Below, piece by piece: positions 43,670 through 53,771 of a stretch of 64,000 nucleotides of DNA; the first letter of the stretch is position 1, and each line of letters opens with the position of its first letter. The notes below the pieces were generated by a model. The model had not been told where the DNA came from and did no database searches. It saw only the letters and a program-made list of their open reading frames with translations. The translations under genes and the position numbers were made by a program. Source of the stretch: Nitrospirota bacterium (GTDB taxonomy: Bacteria > Nitrospirota > Nitrospiria > Nitrospirales > NS-4); contig VBOG01000107.1 of assembly GCA_005877815.1 (NCBI GenBank), positions 1 to 64,000 of the forward strand, given 5' to 3'.

Positions 43670-44917
43670 TCAAGGCCTGGGTCTGCCAGCCGTCGTCAGC
43701 CGCCGGACGGCGTCCAGGATCCGATGGGCCACGTCTCTTTTAGAGAGAAGCGGCAGCGCCTTGCAGCCTCCCGCCCGGTCTAGCAAGGTCACCCGGTTCG
43801 TCTCAGTGCCGAAACCGGCGCCCGGCTCTGTCACATCGTTGGCGACGATTAGATCGAGATTTTTTCCTGTTAATTTTCGTCGCGCTCTTGCCAGAAGATC
43901 TCCGGTCTCCGCGGCAAACCCCACCACAATCTGTCCGGATCGGCGCTCTGCCAAGTCGCCCAAAATATCCGGTGTCGGTTCCAGATCCAGCACGAAACGC
44001 CCCTGGCCTTTGGCAACCTTTCCCGGGGCTTTCCGGGCCGGCCTGAAGTCGGCAACTGCCGCAGCCATGATAAGAATGTCTGCATCCGCGAACCGGGTCG
44101 TCACGGCCTTGTGCATTTCTTCGGAAGTGACCACCGGAACCCATGTCACATTTGTCACGGGCGCAAGGCCTGTGGGACCGGCAATTAAGACGACGTCTCC
44201 GCCGCGATCTCTCGCCACTTCGGCGATGGCCCACCCCATTTTACCAGTCGATCGGTTGGAGATGTACCGGATGGGGTCCAACGACTCCTGCGTGGGTCCG
44301 GCCGTCACGAGAATACGGCGACCTTGAAAATCCTTCTGCGGGCTCAATGCCGATGAAAAAGCCGCTAGGATCGTCTCTTCATCAGGCAAACGACCCTTGC
44401 CGATCCGCCCGGAGGCCAGCGGGCCGGTGTCGGATTCCATGACGCACACGCCGCGTGCGCGCAGTATCCTCACATTTTCCCGAACAGCTGGATGATCCCA
44501 CATGCCACCGTCCATCGCAGGCACAAGAAGTAGCGGGCACTCTGCCGCAAGAACCAGCGTCGAGAGCAGATCATCCGCCAGACCATGAGCCATCTTGCCC
44601 AAACAATGAGCGGAAGCCGGAGCAACGAGGATGGCATCCGCAATTTCCGCCAGGTTCAAATGCGCCATCTCATTGCCGGAGACAAACAACCCTGTCGCGA
44701 CCGAATTCCCGCTTATCACCTCGAAGGTCAGCGGACCGACAAATCGTTCAGCGGCGCGCGTCATGACGACGTGCACCTGGGCACCCTCGGCTTTCAAACG
44801 CCGGCACAAGGAGACCGCCTTATAGGCGGCGATGCTGCCCGTCACGCCGAGCACAAACGTCTTGCCGGCATAACGTCCAACATGAGCAGAAGGCGTATGA
44901 ACGTCAGTCTTCTTCAC
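43670..44917 (-). CDS. coaBC: Bifunctional phosphopantothenoylcysteine decarboxylase/phosphopantothenate-cysteine ligase
   Basis: The protein carries two steps of coenzyme A synthesis. The N-terminal flavin decarboxylase has L-G-V-T-G-S-I-A-A-Y-K-A, then A-P-A-S-A-H-C and P-A-M-D-G-G-M-W. The C-terminal CoaB ligase has V-T-A-G-P-T-Q-E-S-L-D-P-I-R-Y-I-S-N-R-S-T-G-K-M-G. The 415-residue length fits. The GTG start lies inside the end of rpoZ (14-bp overlap). Confidence 0.93.
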   Translation of the reverse strand: MKKTDVHTPSAHVGRYAGKTFVLGVTGSIAAYKAVSLCRRLKAEGAQVHVVMTRAAERFVGPLTFEVISGNSVATGLFVSGNEMAHLNLAEIADAILVAPASAHCLGKMAHGLADDLLSTLVLAAECPLLLVPAMDGGMWDHPAVRENVRILRARGVCVMESDTGPLASGRIGKGRLPDEETILAAFSSALSPQKDFQGRRILVTAGPTQESLDPIRYISNRSTGKMGWAIAEVARDRGGDVVLIAGPTGLAPVTNVTWVPVVTSEEMHKAVTTRFADADILIMAAAVADFRPARKAPGKVAKGQGRFVLDLEPTPDILGDLAERRSGQIVVGFAAETGDLLARARRKLTGKNLDLIVANDVTEPGAGFGTETNRVTLLDRAGGCKALPLLSKRDVAHRILDAVRRLTTAGRPRP

Positions 44918-45260
44918 CCGGTTCCACCGGCTTCGAATCGTCTACCATCACGCTGAGGTCTTTCTTGATCTCGCTTGCATCTTCTCCGGCAACTCGCGCC
45001 ACGGCCAGACGCTCGAGTTCACGTTCCCGCTGCTTTTTTGCCTCCTTCATCGCTTGACGCGCATCCTTCCCCACGAGGAATTTGACATGTCCTTTGAGGA
45101 CTTGCTCCAACGCAATCGTCGTTGGCTTGGTATGCTTGGTCACGATAGAGGACGGAATTCCCTGCATGAACTGGCGGGCTCTCTGCGCCGAGACGATCAC
45201 CAAACGGCTTCTCGATCCGACCCGTGTCAGATCATCCGGCAATAATGATAAGGCATCCAT
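44904..45260 (-). CDS. rpoZ: DNA-directed RNA polymerase omega subunit
   Basis: This small polymerase assembly subunit is recognised by R-S-R-L-V-I-V-S-A-Q-R-A-R-Q followed by K-P-T-T-I-A-L-E-Q-V. The start at 45260 has AGGAGG upstream and shares one base with the gmk stop (TAATG). The 118-residue protein has a longer Lys/Glu-rich C-terminal tail than E. coli omega. Gene order yicC-gmk-rpoZ-coaBC is widely conserved. Confidence 0.9.
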   Translation of the reverse strand: MDALSLLPDDLTRVGSRSRLVIVSAQRARQFMQGIPSSIVTKHTKPTTIALEQVLKGHVKFLVGKDARQAMKEAKKQRERELERLAVARVAGEDASEIKKDLSVMVDDSKPVEPGEED

Positions 45261-45910
45261 TAGCAGCTCTCCTCCTTTTGCGACAGCATCATCTCCAATC
45301 CGGATAAGTCCAGCATGGCCGTGCGGCATCGCTCCGCCACGATAATCGCTTCTAATTGGCCGGCTGAAGATTTAAAGTCATCGTTGATGATTACATACTT
45401 ATAATATCGATAATGCTTAACTTCCTCCTTTGCTTTCGCAAGCCGTTTGGCGATCTCACGAGGGGGATCTGATCCTCGCTGCTCAAGTCTTTCGCGCAAC
45501 ACATCCCACGACGGCGGCAGCAGATAAATCAAAACCGCGTCCGGTTCGTGAGCCCGGATTTGCGCAGCGCCTTGGGTGTCAATGTCGAGCATCACGTCGA
45601 TGCCTTCGTCGCGCCATTGCCGGAGCGGAGCAACCGGAGTCCCGTAGAACTGCCCGTAGACCTCGGCCCATTCCAAGAACGCGCCTTGCTGGATCATCGA
45701 TTTGAAGGCCGCGTGCTCGACAAAATGATAGTCCCTTCCATTCACCTCGGCGGCTCGGGCCGGTCGCGTCGTATAGGAAACAGAATGTCTGACGCACGGT
45801 AAACGAGACACCATTTCTTGACAGAGAGAAGTTTTTCCCGTCCCGGAAGGCGCCGAGACCACAAACAACGCGCCCCGGCGTCGAAGACATGGAATTCCCC
45901 TATTCGACAT
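45260..45910 (-). CDS. gmk: Guanylate kinase
   Basis: This enzyme phosphorylates GMP to GDP. Walker A is S-A-P-S-G-T-G-K-T-S, followed by the GMP-binding S-Y-T-T-R-P-A-R-A-A-E-V-N-G-R-D-Y and the D-T-Q-G-A segment. The start at 45910 overlaps the yicC end by 11 bp; a frame start at 45955 would overlap it more and has no better ribosome site. It is about 10 residues longer at the N-terminus than E. coli Gmk. Confidence 0.94.
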   Translation of the reverse strand: MSNRGIPCLRRRGALFVVSAPSGTGKTSLCQEMVSRLPCVRHSVSYTTRPARAAEVNGRDYHFVEHAAFKSMIQQGAFLEWAEVYGQFYGTPVAPLRQWRDEGIDVMLDIDTQGAAQIRAHEPDAVLIYLLPPSWDVLRERLEQRGSDPPREIAKRLAKAKEEVKHYRYYKYVIINDDFKSSAGQLEAIIVAERCRTAMLDLSGLEMMLSQKEESC

Positions 45911-46790
45911 TTTGAACCTGCTCGCGAACCTTCTCCAGCTCGGCTTTGACGGCAAGGATTTCTTGGGTCACAGTGATATCGCCGACCTTCGAGGTCAACG
46001 TCGTGACTTCCCGATTCATCTCCTGCAAGAGAAAATCAAGATTACGTCCGACCGGTTCCGTTTTCCGCAGGAAGCCTCTGAATTGCTGCAGGTGACTGTC
46101 CAACCGCGTGAGCTCCTCACTGATATCGCTTCGATCTGCAAGAAGCGCCACCTCCTGAGCAAGGCGGACCGGGTCAACCCGATCCTGGTCACCCACGCTC
46201 TCCAACAGTCGATTGAGGCGCGCCTCGGTGCGAGTGTAGTGTTCCTTCACGATGTGGGGCACTCTCTTGCCGACAGCTTCCAACCTGCGCTGAATCTCTC
46301 GCAACCGCGCCGAAAGATCGCGCCCCAGTGCCCGCCCTTCTTGTCGTCGCATGCGGGTGAGGGCCTTGAGCGCTTGCGCCAATACATGTTCCACTGATTT
46401 GAGCGCTGCCTGATCTTCTCGCGGCGACTCGACAGACTTGATAACGTCACGAAAGCCGGCCACAAGACCGATGTCTGGAGTGCCTGGTACGCCCAATTCT
46501 CGCTGCAGCTCCTTCAACAGGCTGAAATATTTCTTGGCGAGGGGCCGATCCAACCGCAGCTCACCCCCTCCCTCACGCTCGCCGTTGACGCTGATACTGA
46601 CGTCGACCCGGCCTCGGCGCACATGCGCTTGGACGAGGTTGCGCACCAGATCCTCATGCGCTTGGAAGACTCGTGGAAGTCGCGCCACTACTTCACGGTG
46701 GCGATGGTTCACCGATTTCACCTCGATCAGCATTGGAAATCCCTGGTACCGGCCTTCCGCCCGGCCGTACCCCGTCATGCTGTAAATCAC
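45900..46790 (-). CDS. yicC: YicC/YloC family endoribonuclease
   Basis: The family begins M-x-x-S-M-T-G-Y-G-R, and this is exactly what follows the GTG at 46790, preceded by GGGAGGGG. That start overlaps the nth stop as GTGA. Further family marks are E-V-K-S-V-N-H-R-H-R-E and the C-terminal Q-E-M-N-R-E-V-T-T-L-T-S-K. YicC-type proteins are recently described RNases that act on small RNAs. The cellular target here is unknown. Confidence 0.9.
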   Translation of the reverse strand: MIYSMTGYGRAEGRYQGFPMLIEVKSVNHRHREVVARLPRVFQAHEDLVRNLVQAHVRRGRVDVSISVNGEREGGGELRLDRPLAKKYFSLLKELQRELGVPGTPDIGLVAGFRDVIKSVESPREDQAALKSVEHVLAQALKALTRMRRQEGRALGRDLSARLREIQRRLEAVGKRVPHIVKEHYTRTEARLNRLLESVGDQDRVDPVRLAQEVALLADRSDISEELTRLDSHLQQFRGFLRKTEPVGRNLDFLLQEMNREVTTLTSKVGDITVTQEILAVKAELEKVREQVQNVE

Positions 46791-47431
46791 GTGAGACGCT
46801 TCCCCTCCCATGGGCACATCGGATTCAATCGGCATTCAGGGCATTTCGGCGCGCGAGCCATACAAATGTGCCGCCCGTGAAGAAGCAGCTGATGCGACCC
46901 CCGCGTCCAGCGATCCTTCGGAAGCAGATGTTGTAATGCGACCTCGATTTTCTCGGGGTCCTCCGCATAGACCAATCCGAGCCGACCACTCACTCGTTTC
47001 ACGTGAGTGTCCACCACTACCGACGGAATGCCGAAGCAGTTGCCCAGCACCACGTTGGCGGTCTTTCGGCCAACGCCGGGAAGGGTAATGAGCTCTTCCA
47101 TCGTCGCCGGCACCTTCCCGCCGAACCGTTCCACAAGTGCGCTCCCGCAGGCGATCAGATTTTTGGCCTTGGCCTTATAAAAACCGGTTGATTTGATCTC
47201 TTGTTCAAGGGTGACGCGGTCCGCGCGTGCATAGTCTTCGGGGGCCCGGTACCGGCGGAACAAGGTCTTCGTCACTTGGTTCACTCTCGCATCCGTGCAC
47301 TGCGCGGAAAGGATGGTCGCCACCAGCAATTCAAGGGGCGTTTCGAAATGCAAGGCTACTGCCGGAACCGGAAATTCTTTGTCCAGCAGCGACAGGAGCC
47401 GTTGGGCCCCGTTCCTTCCCTTCGTCGGCAT
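46787..47431 (-). CDS. nth: Endonuclease III (DNA glycosylase/AP lyase)
   Basis: This base-excision repair enzyme acts on oxidised pyrimidines. The helix-hairpin-helix L-P-G-V-G-R-K-T-A-N with its catalytic Lys is present, as is the catalytic Asp in V-V-D-T-H-V-K-R. The [4Fe-4S] motif C-x6-C-x2-C-x5-C is in the C-terminal part. The 214-residue length is standard. Confidence 0.95.
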   Translation of the reverse strand: MPTKGRNGAQRLLSLLDKEFPVPAVALHFETPLELLVATILSAQCTDARVNQVTKTLFRRYRAPEDYARADRVTLEQEIKSTGFYKAKAKNLIACGSALVERFGGKVPATMEELITLPGVGRKTANVVLGNCFGIPSVVVDTHVKRVSGRLGLVYAEDPEKIEVALQHLLPKDRWTRGSHQLLLHGRHICMARAPKCPECRLNPMCPWEGKRLT

Positions 47432-47496
47432 GATGACCTACGTGAAAACAACGGGCAAGACGCATGCGGAGTCATGAGCCCTGAAAACACGCCATG

Positions 47497-49146
47497 TTAG
47501 CAGGGTAGACCTTCTCGGGTCAAACAGCCCCATAGTCTCTCCTCGATGACCTTCATCAATGGATACAGGCTGTCGGGCCTGAGCGCGGACATTGGAAGAC
47601 CGCCCACCCTCGCGCTGAGCGTGGCCGCCTCATGCGGATCAAGGCGGTCCGCCTTATTGAGGACGAGCAGGCGCGGGATATGATGCAGTCCCAATTCGGT
47701 GAGGATTCTCTCCACCACCCGCATTTGGTGTTCGACCGTGGGGCTGCTGATATCAGCCACATGGAGCAGGAGATCGGCATCCTGGAGTTCTTCGAGCGTG
47801 GCACGAAACGCTTCCATCAGTTCGGAAGGCAGATTGCGGATGAATCCGACCGTGTCGGTGACGATCGCTTCCTGGTCCATGGGGAATCGCAGGCGGCGGC
47901 TGGCAGGATCCAAAGTGGCAAAGACCTGGTTCTCTACGAGAGTGTGGCTACTGGTCAGTACATTGAGGAGGGTCGATTTCCCGGCGTTCGTATAGCCCAC
48001 GATCGAAATGATCGGCACCTCGCGCCGCAGCCGTTTCGCACGTTGCTGAGCGCGATTCCTCGCCAATGCCTCAATCTGCCGCTCCAGATGTACGATCCGC
48101 TCTCTCACGCGCCGACGGTCCACCTCGAGTTTCGTCTCGCCCGGGCCCCGGCCTCCGATTCCGCCCGCGAGACGAGACAATGCCGTCCCGTGGCCGATCA
48201 GGCGAGGCAGAAGATATCGCAGCTGCGCGAGTTCCACTTGGAGTTTGCCGCCGCGGCTGTGCGCTCGACGGGCAAAGATGTCGAGAATGAGTTGCGTCCG
48301 ATCAATGACTTTCAGTTCCGTCACCGCTGCAATGGCCGTTGCCTGCGCCGGCGACAGGTCCTGATCGAATACCAGATAATCCACGCCGTGCTGCAGCGCT
48401 TTGATGACCACCTCCTTCAATTTTCCGCTCCCGAGCAAATACTTGGGATGGAGCGATTGGGGCCGCTGGACAACGGTCTCCAATACGGAGAGGCCTGCGG
48501 ACTGGGCCAGGTCCCGAAGCTCTTCGAGAGAGTCTTCCTGCTCCCCGCGGCTTTGTTTCGAAACACTGACTAAGATGGCTTGCTCAGGCTCGAATCCCAC
48601 CTGATAGGCTGGTCGCGCCCGCGCCAATTCTTCTTCAAGTGCGGAAAGGAATTGCCGGAAGTCCACCCGGCAATCCTGAAGGAGAACAGGATCCCAGATT
48701 TCATACGGCTTACCCGCGGCGTTGGGCGGCAGAATGTTGGCGGCATACAGATGACCAGGTTGTCCGTCGTCACGCACCCCTACCGCCGCAATCAGATCAA
48801 ACCTCAGCAAGGCGAGGTCGGTCAGGTCATCTTGGCTCAATGGCTCGTCACGGAGATGCGTGTGCACCATCCGGATGCCGCGAAGCGACCGGCGCCCCAG
48901 GCGATAGGCGGACAGATCCGGCAAGACGACTTCATGGTGGTCGCCGACGATCACGTCTTCGATCGCGCCATGGCGGTTGATGAGCACGGCAATCTGACGC
49001 CCGATCTCTCGCGACAAGACCGCACAGAAACGGGCCAACTCAGGGGACACCACGGCATCATCCGGAACTTTCCTGCGATAGACATGTTCAAGCCGCCGCA
49101 GCTGGTTTGGCTTGAGCCCCGTTAAATTGCCGTGCGCGGACGGAAT
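47497..49146 (-). CDS. hflX: Ribosome-associated GTPase HflX, probable AUU start
   Basis: HflX splits stalled ribosomes. The GTPase domain has G-Y-T-N-A-G-K-S-T-L-L-N, the HflX domain has G-G-I-G-G-R-G-P-G-E-T-K-L-E, and D-T-V-G-F-I-R and N-K-A-D are visible. The conventional GTG at 49053 cuts off a conserved N-terminus: upstream codons read G-N-L-T-G-L-K-P-N-Q-L-R-R-L-E-H-V-Y-R-R-K-V-P, which matches long-form HflX. No ATG, GTG or TTG exists there before the stop at 49159-49161. An ATT at 49146 lies 8 bases after GGAGG and is taken as the start (549 residues). Confidence 0.85.
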   Translation of the reverse strand: MPSAHGNLTGLKPNQLRRLEHVYRRKVPDDAVVSPELARFCAVLSREIGRQIAVLINRHGAIEDVIVGDHHEVVLPDLSAYRLGRRSLRGIRMVHTHLRDEPLSQDDLTDLALLRFDLIAAVGVRDDGQPGHLYAANILPPNAAGKPYEIWDPVLLQDCRVDFRQFLSALEEELARARPAYQVGFEPEQAILVSVSKQSRGEQEDSLEELRDLAQSAGLSVLETVVQRPQSLHPKYLLGSGKLKEVVIKALQHGVDYLVFDQDLSPAQATAIAAVTELKVIDRTQLILDIFARRAHSRGGKLQVELAQLRYLLPRLIGHGTALSRLAGGIGGRGPGETKLEVDRRRVRERIVHLERQIEALARNRAQQRAKRLRREVPIISIVGYTNAGKSTLLNVLTSSHTLVENQVFATLDPASRRLRFPMDQEAIVTDTVGFIRNLPSELMEAFRATLEELQDADLLLHVADISSPTVEHQMRVVERILTELGLHHIPRLLVLNKADRLDPHEAATLSARVGGLPMSALRPDSLYPLMKVIEERLWGCLTREGLPC

Positions 49147-49183
49147 GGCCGAATCCTCCTACAGTGCGTGTGACGATCGACTT

Positions 49184-50188
49184 TCATGCTTCCCCCAAGC
49201 TCCACCCCGGACGGGGCTCACAATCGAGACCGGCTGACTGGCCTGCGCGTGCCAACCGGGCCCCCGCGACAGCGATCATCGCAGCGTTATCGGTGCAATA
49301 ATGGAGAGAAGGGATGTGGACCTTCACCCCTGCCTGCGGGCCGCATAATTTAAACAGGCTCCTCAGCAGCGAATTGGCCGCCACACCTCCCGTAACCACG
49401 ACGTCACGGATGCCGGTGCGCTTTGCTGCTGCTAGTGTTTTCTCCACCAGCACGGTAACGATGGCCTTTTCAAATGCGGCGGCAACGTCCTCCAGGACCG
49501 GCGCCGCGCCAGCCGCTTTCAAGTCGCGCAGATGATACAAGAGAGAGGTCTTGAGCCCGCTGAAACTGAAATTGAGATCCTCCCGGCTGGGGTACGGACG
49601 GGGTAGTTTCACGCGATCGGAATTTCCGTGGCGTGCAAGCCGGTCGATGATAGGCCCCCCCGGATATGCCAGGCCGAGCATCTTCGCCGCCTTGTCGAAG
49701 GCTTCGCCGGCAGCATCGTCCAGCGTGCGGCCGAGCAACTCACACGATTCCCATGCCCGCACGGCATACAGATTGGTATGGCCTCCAGAAGCGATCAACG
49801 CGACAAATGGGGGCGTGACGGGGTCCGGGCAGAGCTGTGCGGCACTCATGTGACCATCCAAATGATTCACCGGCACCAGGGGGATCTTTCGGGCGTAGGC
49901 CACCGCTTTTCCATATGCAAGCCCGACAAGCAGTGCCCCCACAAGACCAGGGCCCGCAGTGACGGCGACCCCGGTCAGATCCTCTACTTCAATGCGAGCC
50001 CGCGACAATGCCTCTCGAACCACCTCATCGATCACTTCAATATGGCGGCGACCGGCAAGTTCAGGGACCACACCGCCATAGCGGGCATGGTCCGCCTGCG
50101 ACCGGACAATGTCCGACAGAACCACGCCCTCGTTGGATGCAACGGACGCGGCGGTTTCGTCGCAGCTGGTTTCTATTCCGAGAATCAT
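49184..50188 (-). CDS. tsaD: tRNA N6-threonylcarbamoyladenosine synthase subunit TsaD
   Basis: TsaD transfers the threonylcarbamoyl group to A37 of tRNAs reading ANN codons. The metal-binding V-N-H-L-D-G-H, the N-terminal M-I-L-G-I-E-T-S-C-D-E-T and the V-T-G-G-V-A-A-N-S-L-L block are visible. The ATG at 50188 is the family start. It lies right after the U-tract of the clpC terminator with no clear ribosome site, so how it is transcribed and initiated is unclear. hflX follows 37 bp downstream. Confidence 0.93.
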   Translation of the reverse strand: MILGIETSCDETAASVASNEGVVLSDIVRSQADHARYGGVVPELAGRRHIEVIDEVVREALSRARIEVEDLTGVAVTAGPGLVGALLVGLAYGKAVAYARKIPLVPVNHLDGHMSAAQLCPDPVTPPFVALIASGGHTNLYAVRAWESCELLGRTLDDAAGEAFDKAAKMLGLAYPGGPIIDRLARHGNSDRVKLPRPYPSREDLNFSFSGLKTSLLYHLRDLKAAGAAPVLEDVAAAFEKAIVTVLVEKTLAAAKRTGIRDVVVTGGVAANSLLRSLFKLCGPQAGVKVHIPSLHYCTDNAAMIAVAGARLARAGQSAGLDCEPRPGWSLGEA

Positions 50189-50202
50189 GGGGCGGAAAAG
50201 AA

Positions 50203-50236
50203 AACGCCGGGATGCATACCTGCTCATCCCGGCGTT
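50203..50236 (-). terminator. Strong intrinsic terminator after clpC
   Basis: A perfect 12-bp GC-rich stem (50225-50236 and 50203-50214) with a 10-base loop is followed on the minus strand by a TTTTCTTTTCC tract. This is a textbook Rho-independent terminator 36 bp past the clpC stop. It also sits immediately before the tsaD start codon. Confidence 0.85.
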
Positions 50237-50271
50237 GCGCATGTTGGATCAGCTGCAAGAAGAACAGAGGC

Positions 50272-52701
<2,430 letters not shown>

Positions 52702-52760
52702 CCTGTCTCCTCTCGATAAGGGGAGCCTGAAGGTTTTTCGGCCGCGTGAATTCTGTGGTT

Positions 52761-52789
52761 ATTCTATCTTTCGTACTCTCAGGTGTCAA
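52761..52789 (-). promoter_or_regulatory. Sigma-70 promoter of clpC
   Basis: Read on the minus strand: TTGACA (52789-52784), 17 bp, TAGAAT (52766-52761). Both are consensus or near it. The leader would be about 50 bases. No CIRCE or CtsR-type repeat was seen in it. Confidence 0.78.
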
Positions 52790-52875
52790 GCGACTGAATG
52801 CGTTGCTTCCATCGCTAGACGCGGGGGGGAAGATCCCCGTTTTACTATACTTAAGTAGTAACTCCAGACCATTCG

Positions 52876-52905
52876 TTGACACGCTGACAACGGCACGTTT
52901 ACAAT
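52876..52905 (+). promoter_or_regulatory. Sigma-70 promoter of nadK
   Basis: TTGACA (52876-52881), 18-bp spacer, TACAAT (52900-52905). The start of transcription is expected at 52911-52913, 1-3 bases before the ATG at 52914. The nadK message would therefore be leaderless or nearly so; no Shine-Dalgarno is present. Confidence 0.7.
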
Positions 52906-52913
52906 GGCGCCAC

Positions 52914-53771
52914 ATGAAACACATCGGAATATTGATTAAACCGGGCTTTGTCGACATCACATCCCTTCTAGAGGACTTGGTGCCCTGGCTTCGCGCCCGT
53001 GGTAAAACGCCTCTCCTCGCCCCCCTGGCCGCGGCTCTCATCGGTGAGCCAACGGCCTATCCTCCGCCGGAAATGGCGGCCTTGGCGGATTTGCTCATTG
53101 TCTTGGGAGGCGACGGTACGATGTTGGCCGGCGCCAGGCTGCTCGAAGGCCGTCCCGTGCCGATTCTGGGCGTCAATGTCGGAGGCCTGGGATTCCTCAC
53201 CGAAATCACGCCGGACGAAATTTATGACGCCCTCCAGGACATCTTTTCGGACGCCTTCCAACAGGAGGAGCGGCTGATGCTTCGGTCGCGTATCATCCGG
53301 CACGGACAACAAGTGGGAGGCGCGTCGGTTTTAAACGACGTCGTGCTCAGCAAGGGTACGTTGACGAGAATGGTGCAGATGCAAGTCTCCATCAACCATC
53401 AGCTTGTCACGAGCCTCCGCGGTGATGGACTGATTATCTCCACTCCGACGGGTTCGACCGCATACTCCCTCTCATCTGGCGGCCCGATTCTCAACCCTTC
53501 GGTTCATGCCTTGATTTTGACGCCGATTTGTCCACACACGCTGACAAACCGACCCATCGTGATTCCGCAGGATGCGCAGGTCGAGGTTGTGATTACGAGC
53601 AAAGAAGAAGGCGCCATGGCCACCTTCGACGGCCAGGTCGGCATCGCCCTCCATCACTCGGACATTGTCGAGATCCGCGCGGCGGAGCACAAAATGAAGC
53701 TGGTTCGCTTTCCCGACCGGACCTTCTATGAAGTGTTGCGAGAAAAACTGAAGTGGGGGGATGGGGCTTAA
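52914..53771 (+). CDS. nadK: NAD kinase
   Basis: NadK makes NADP from NAD and ATP. The G-G-D-G-T-M-L motif and the conserved S-T-P-T-G-S-T-A-Y-S-L-S-S-G-G-P-I block are present. The ATG at 52914 gives 285 residues, the family length; an ORF start at 52746 includes the promoter and is rejected. The last bases overlap the convergent reductase gene by 4 bp. Confidence 0.93.
   Translation: MKHIGILIKPGFVDITSLLEDLVPWLRARGKTPLLAPLAAALIGEPTAYPPPEMAALADLLIVLGGDGTMLAGARLLEGRPVPILGVNVGGLGFLTEITPDEIYDALQDIFSDAFQQEERLMLRSRIIRHGQQVGGASVLNDVVLSKGTLTRMVQMQVSINHQLVTSLRGDGLIISTPTGSTAYSLSSGGPILNPSVHALILTPICPHTLTNRPIVIPQDAQVEVVITSKEEGAMATFDGQVGIALHHSDIVEIRAAEHKMKLVRFPDRTFYEVLREKLKWGDGA

Noticed and set aside
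52826-52847. Short GGGGA/TCCCC hairpin with a GTTTT tail upstream of nadK
   Set aside because: The stem is only five base pairs and there is no gene upstream on that strand to terminate.
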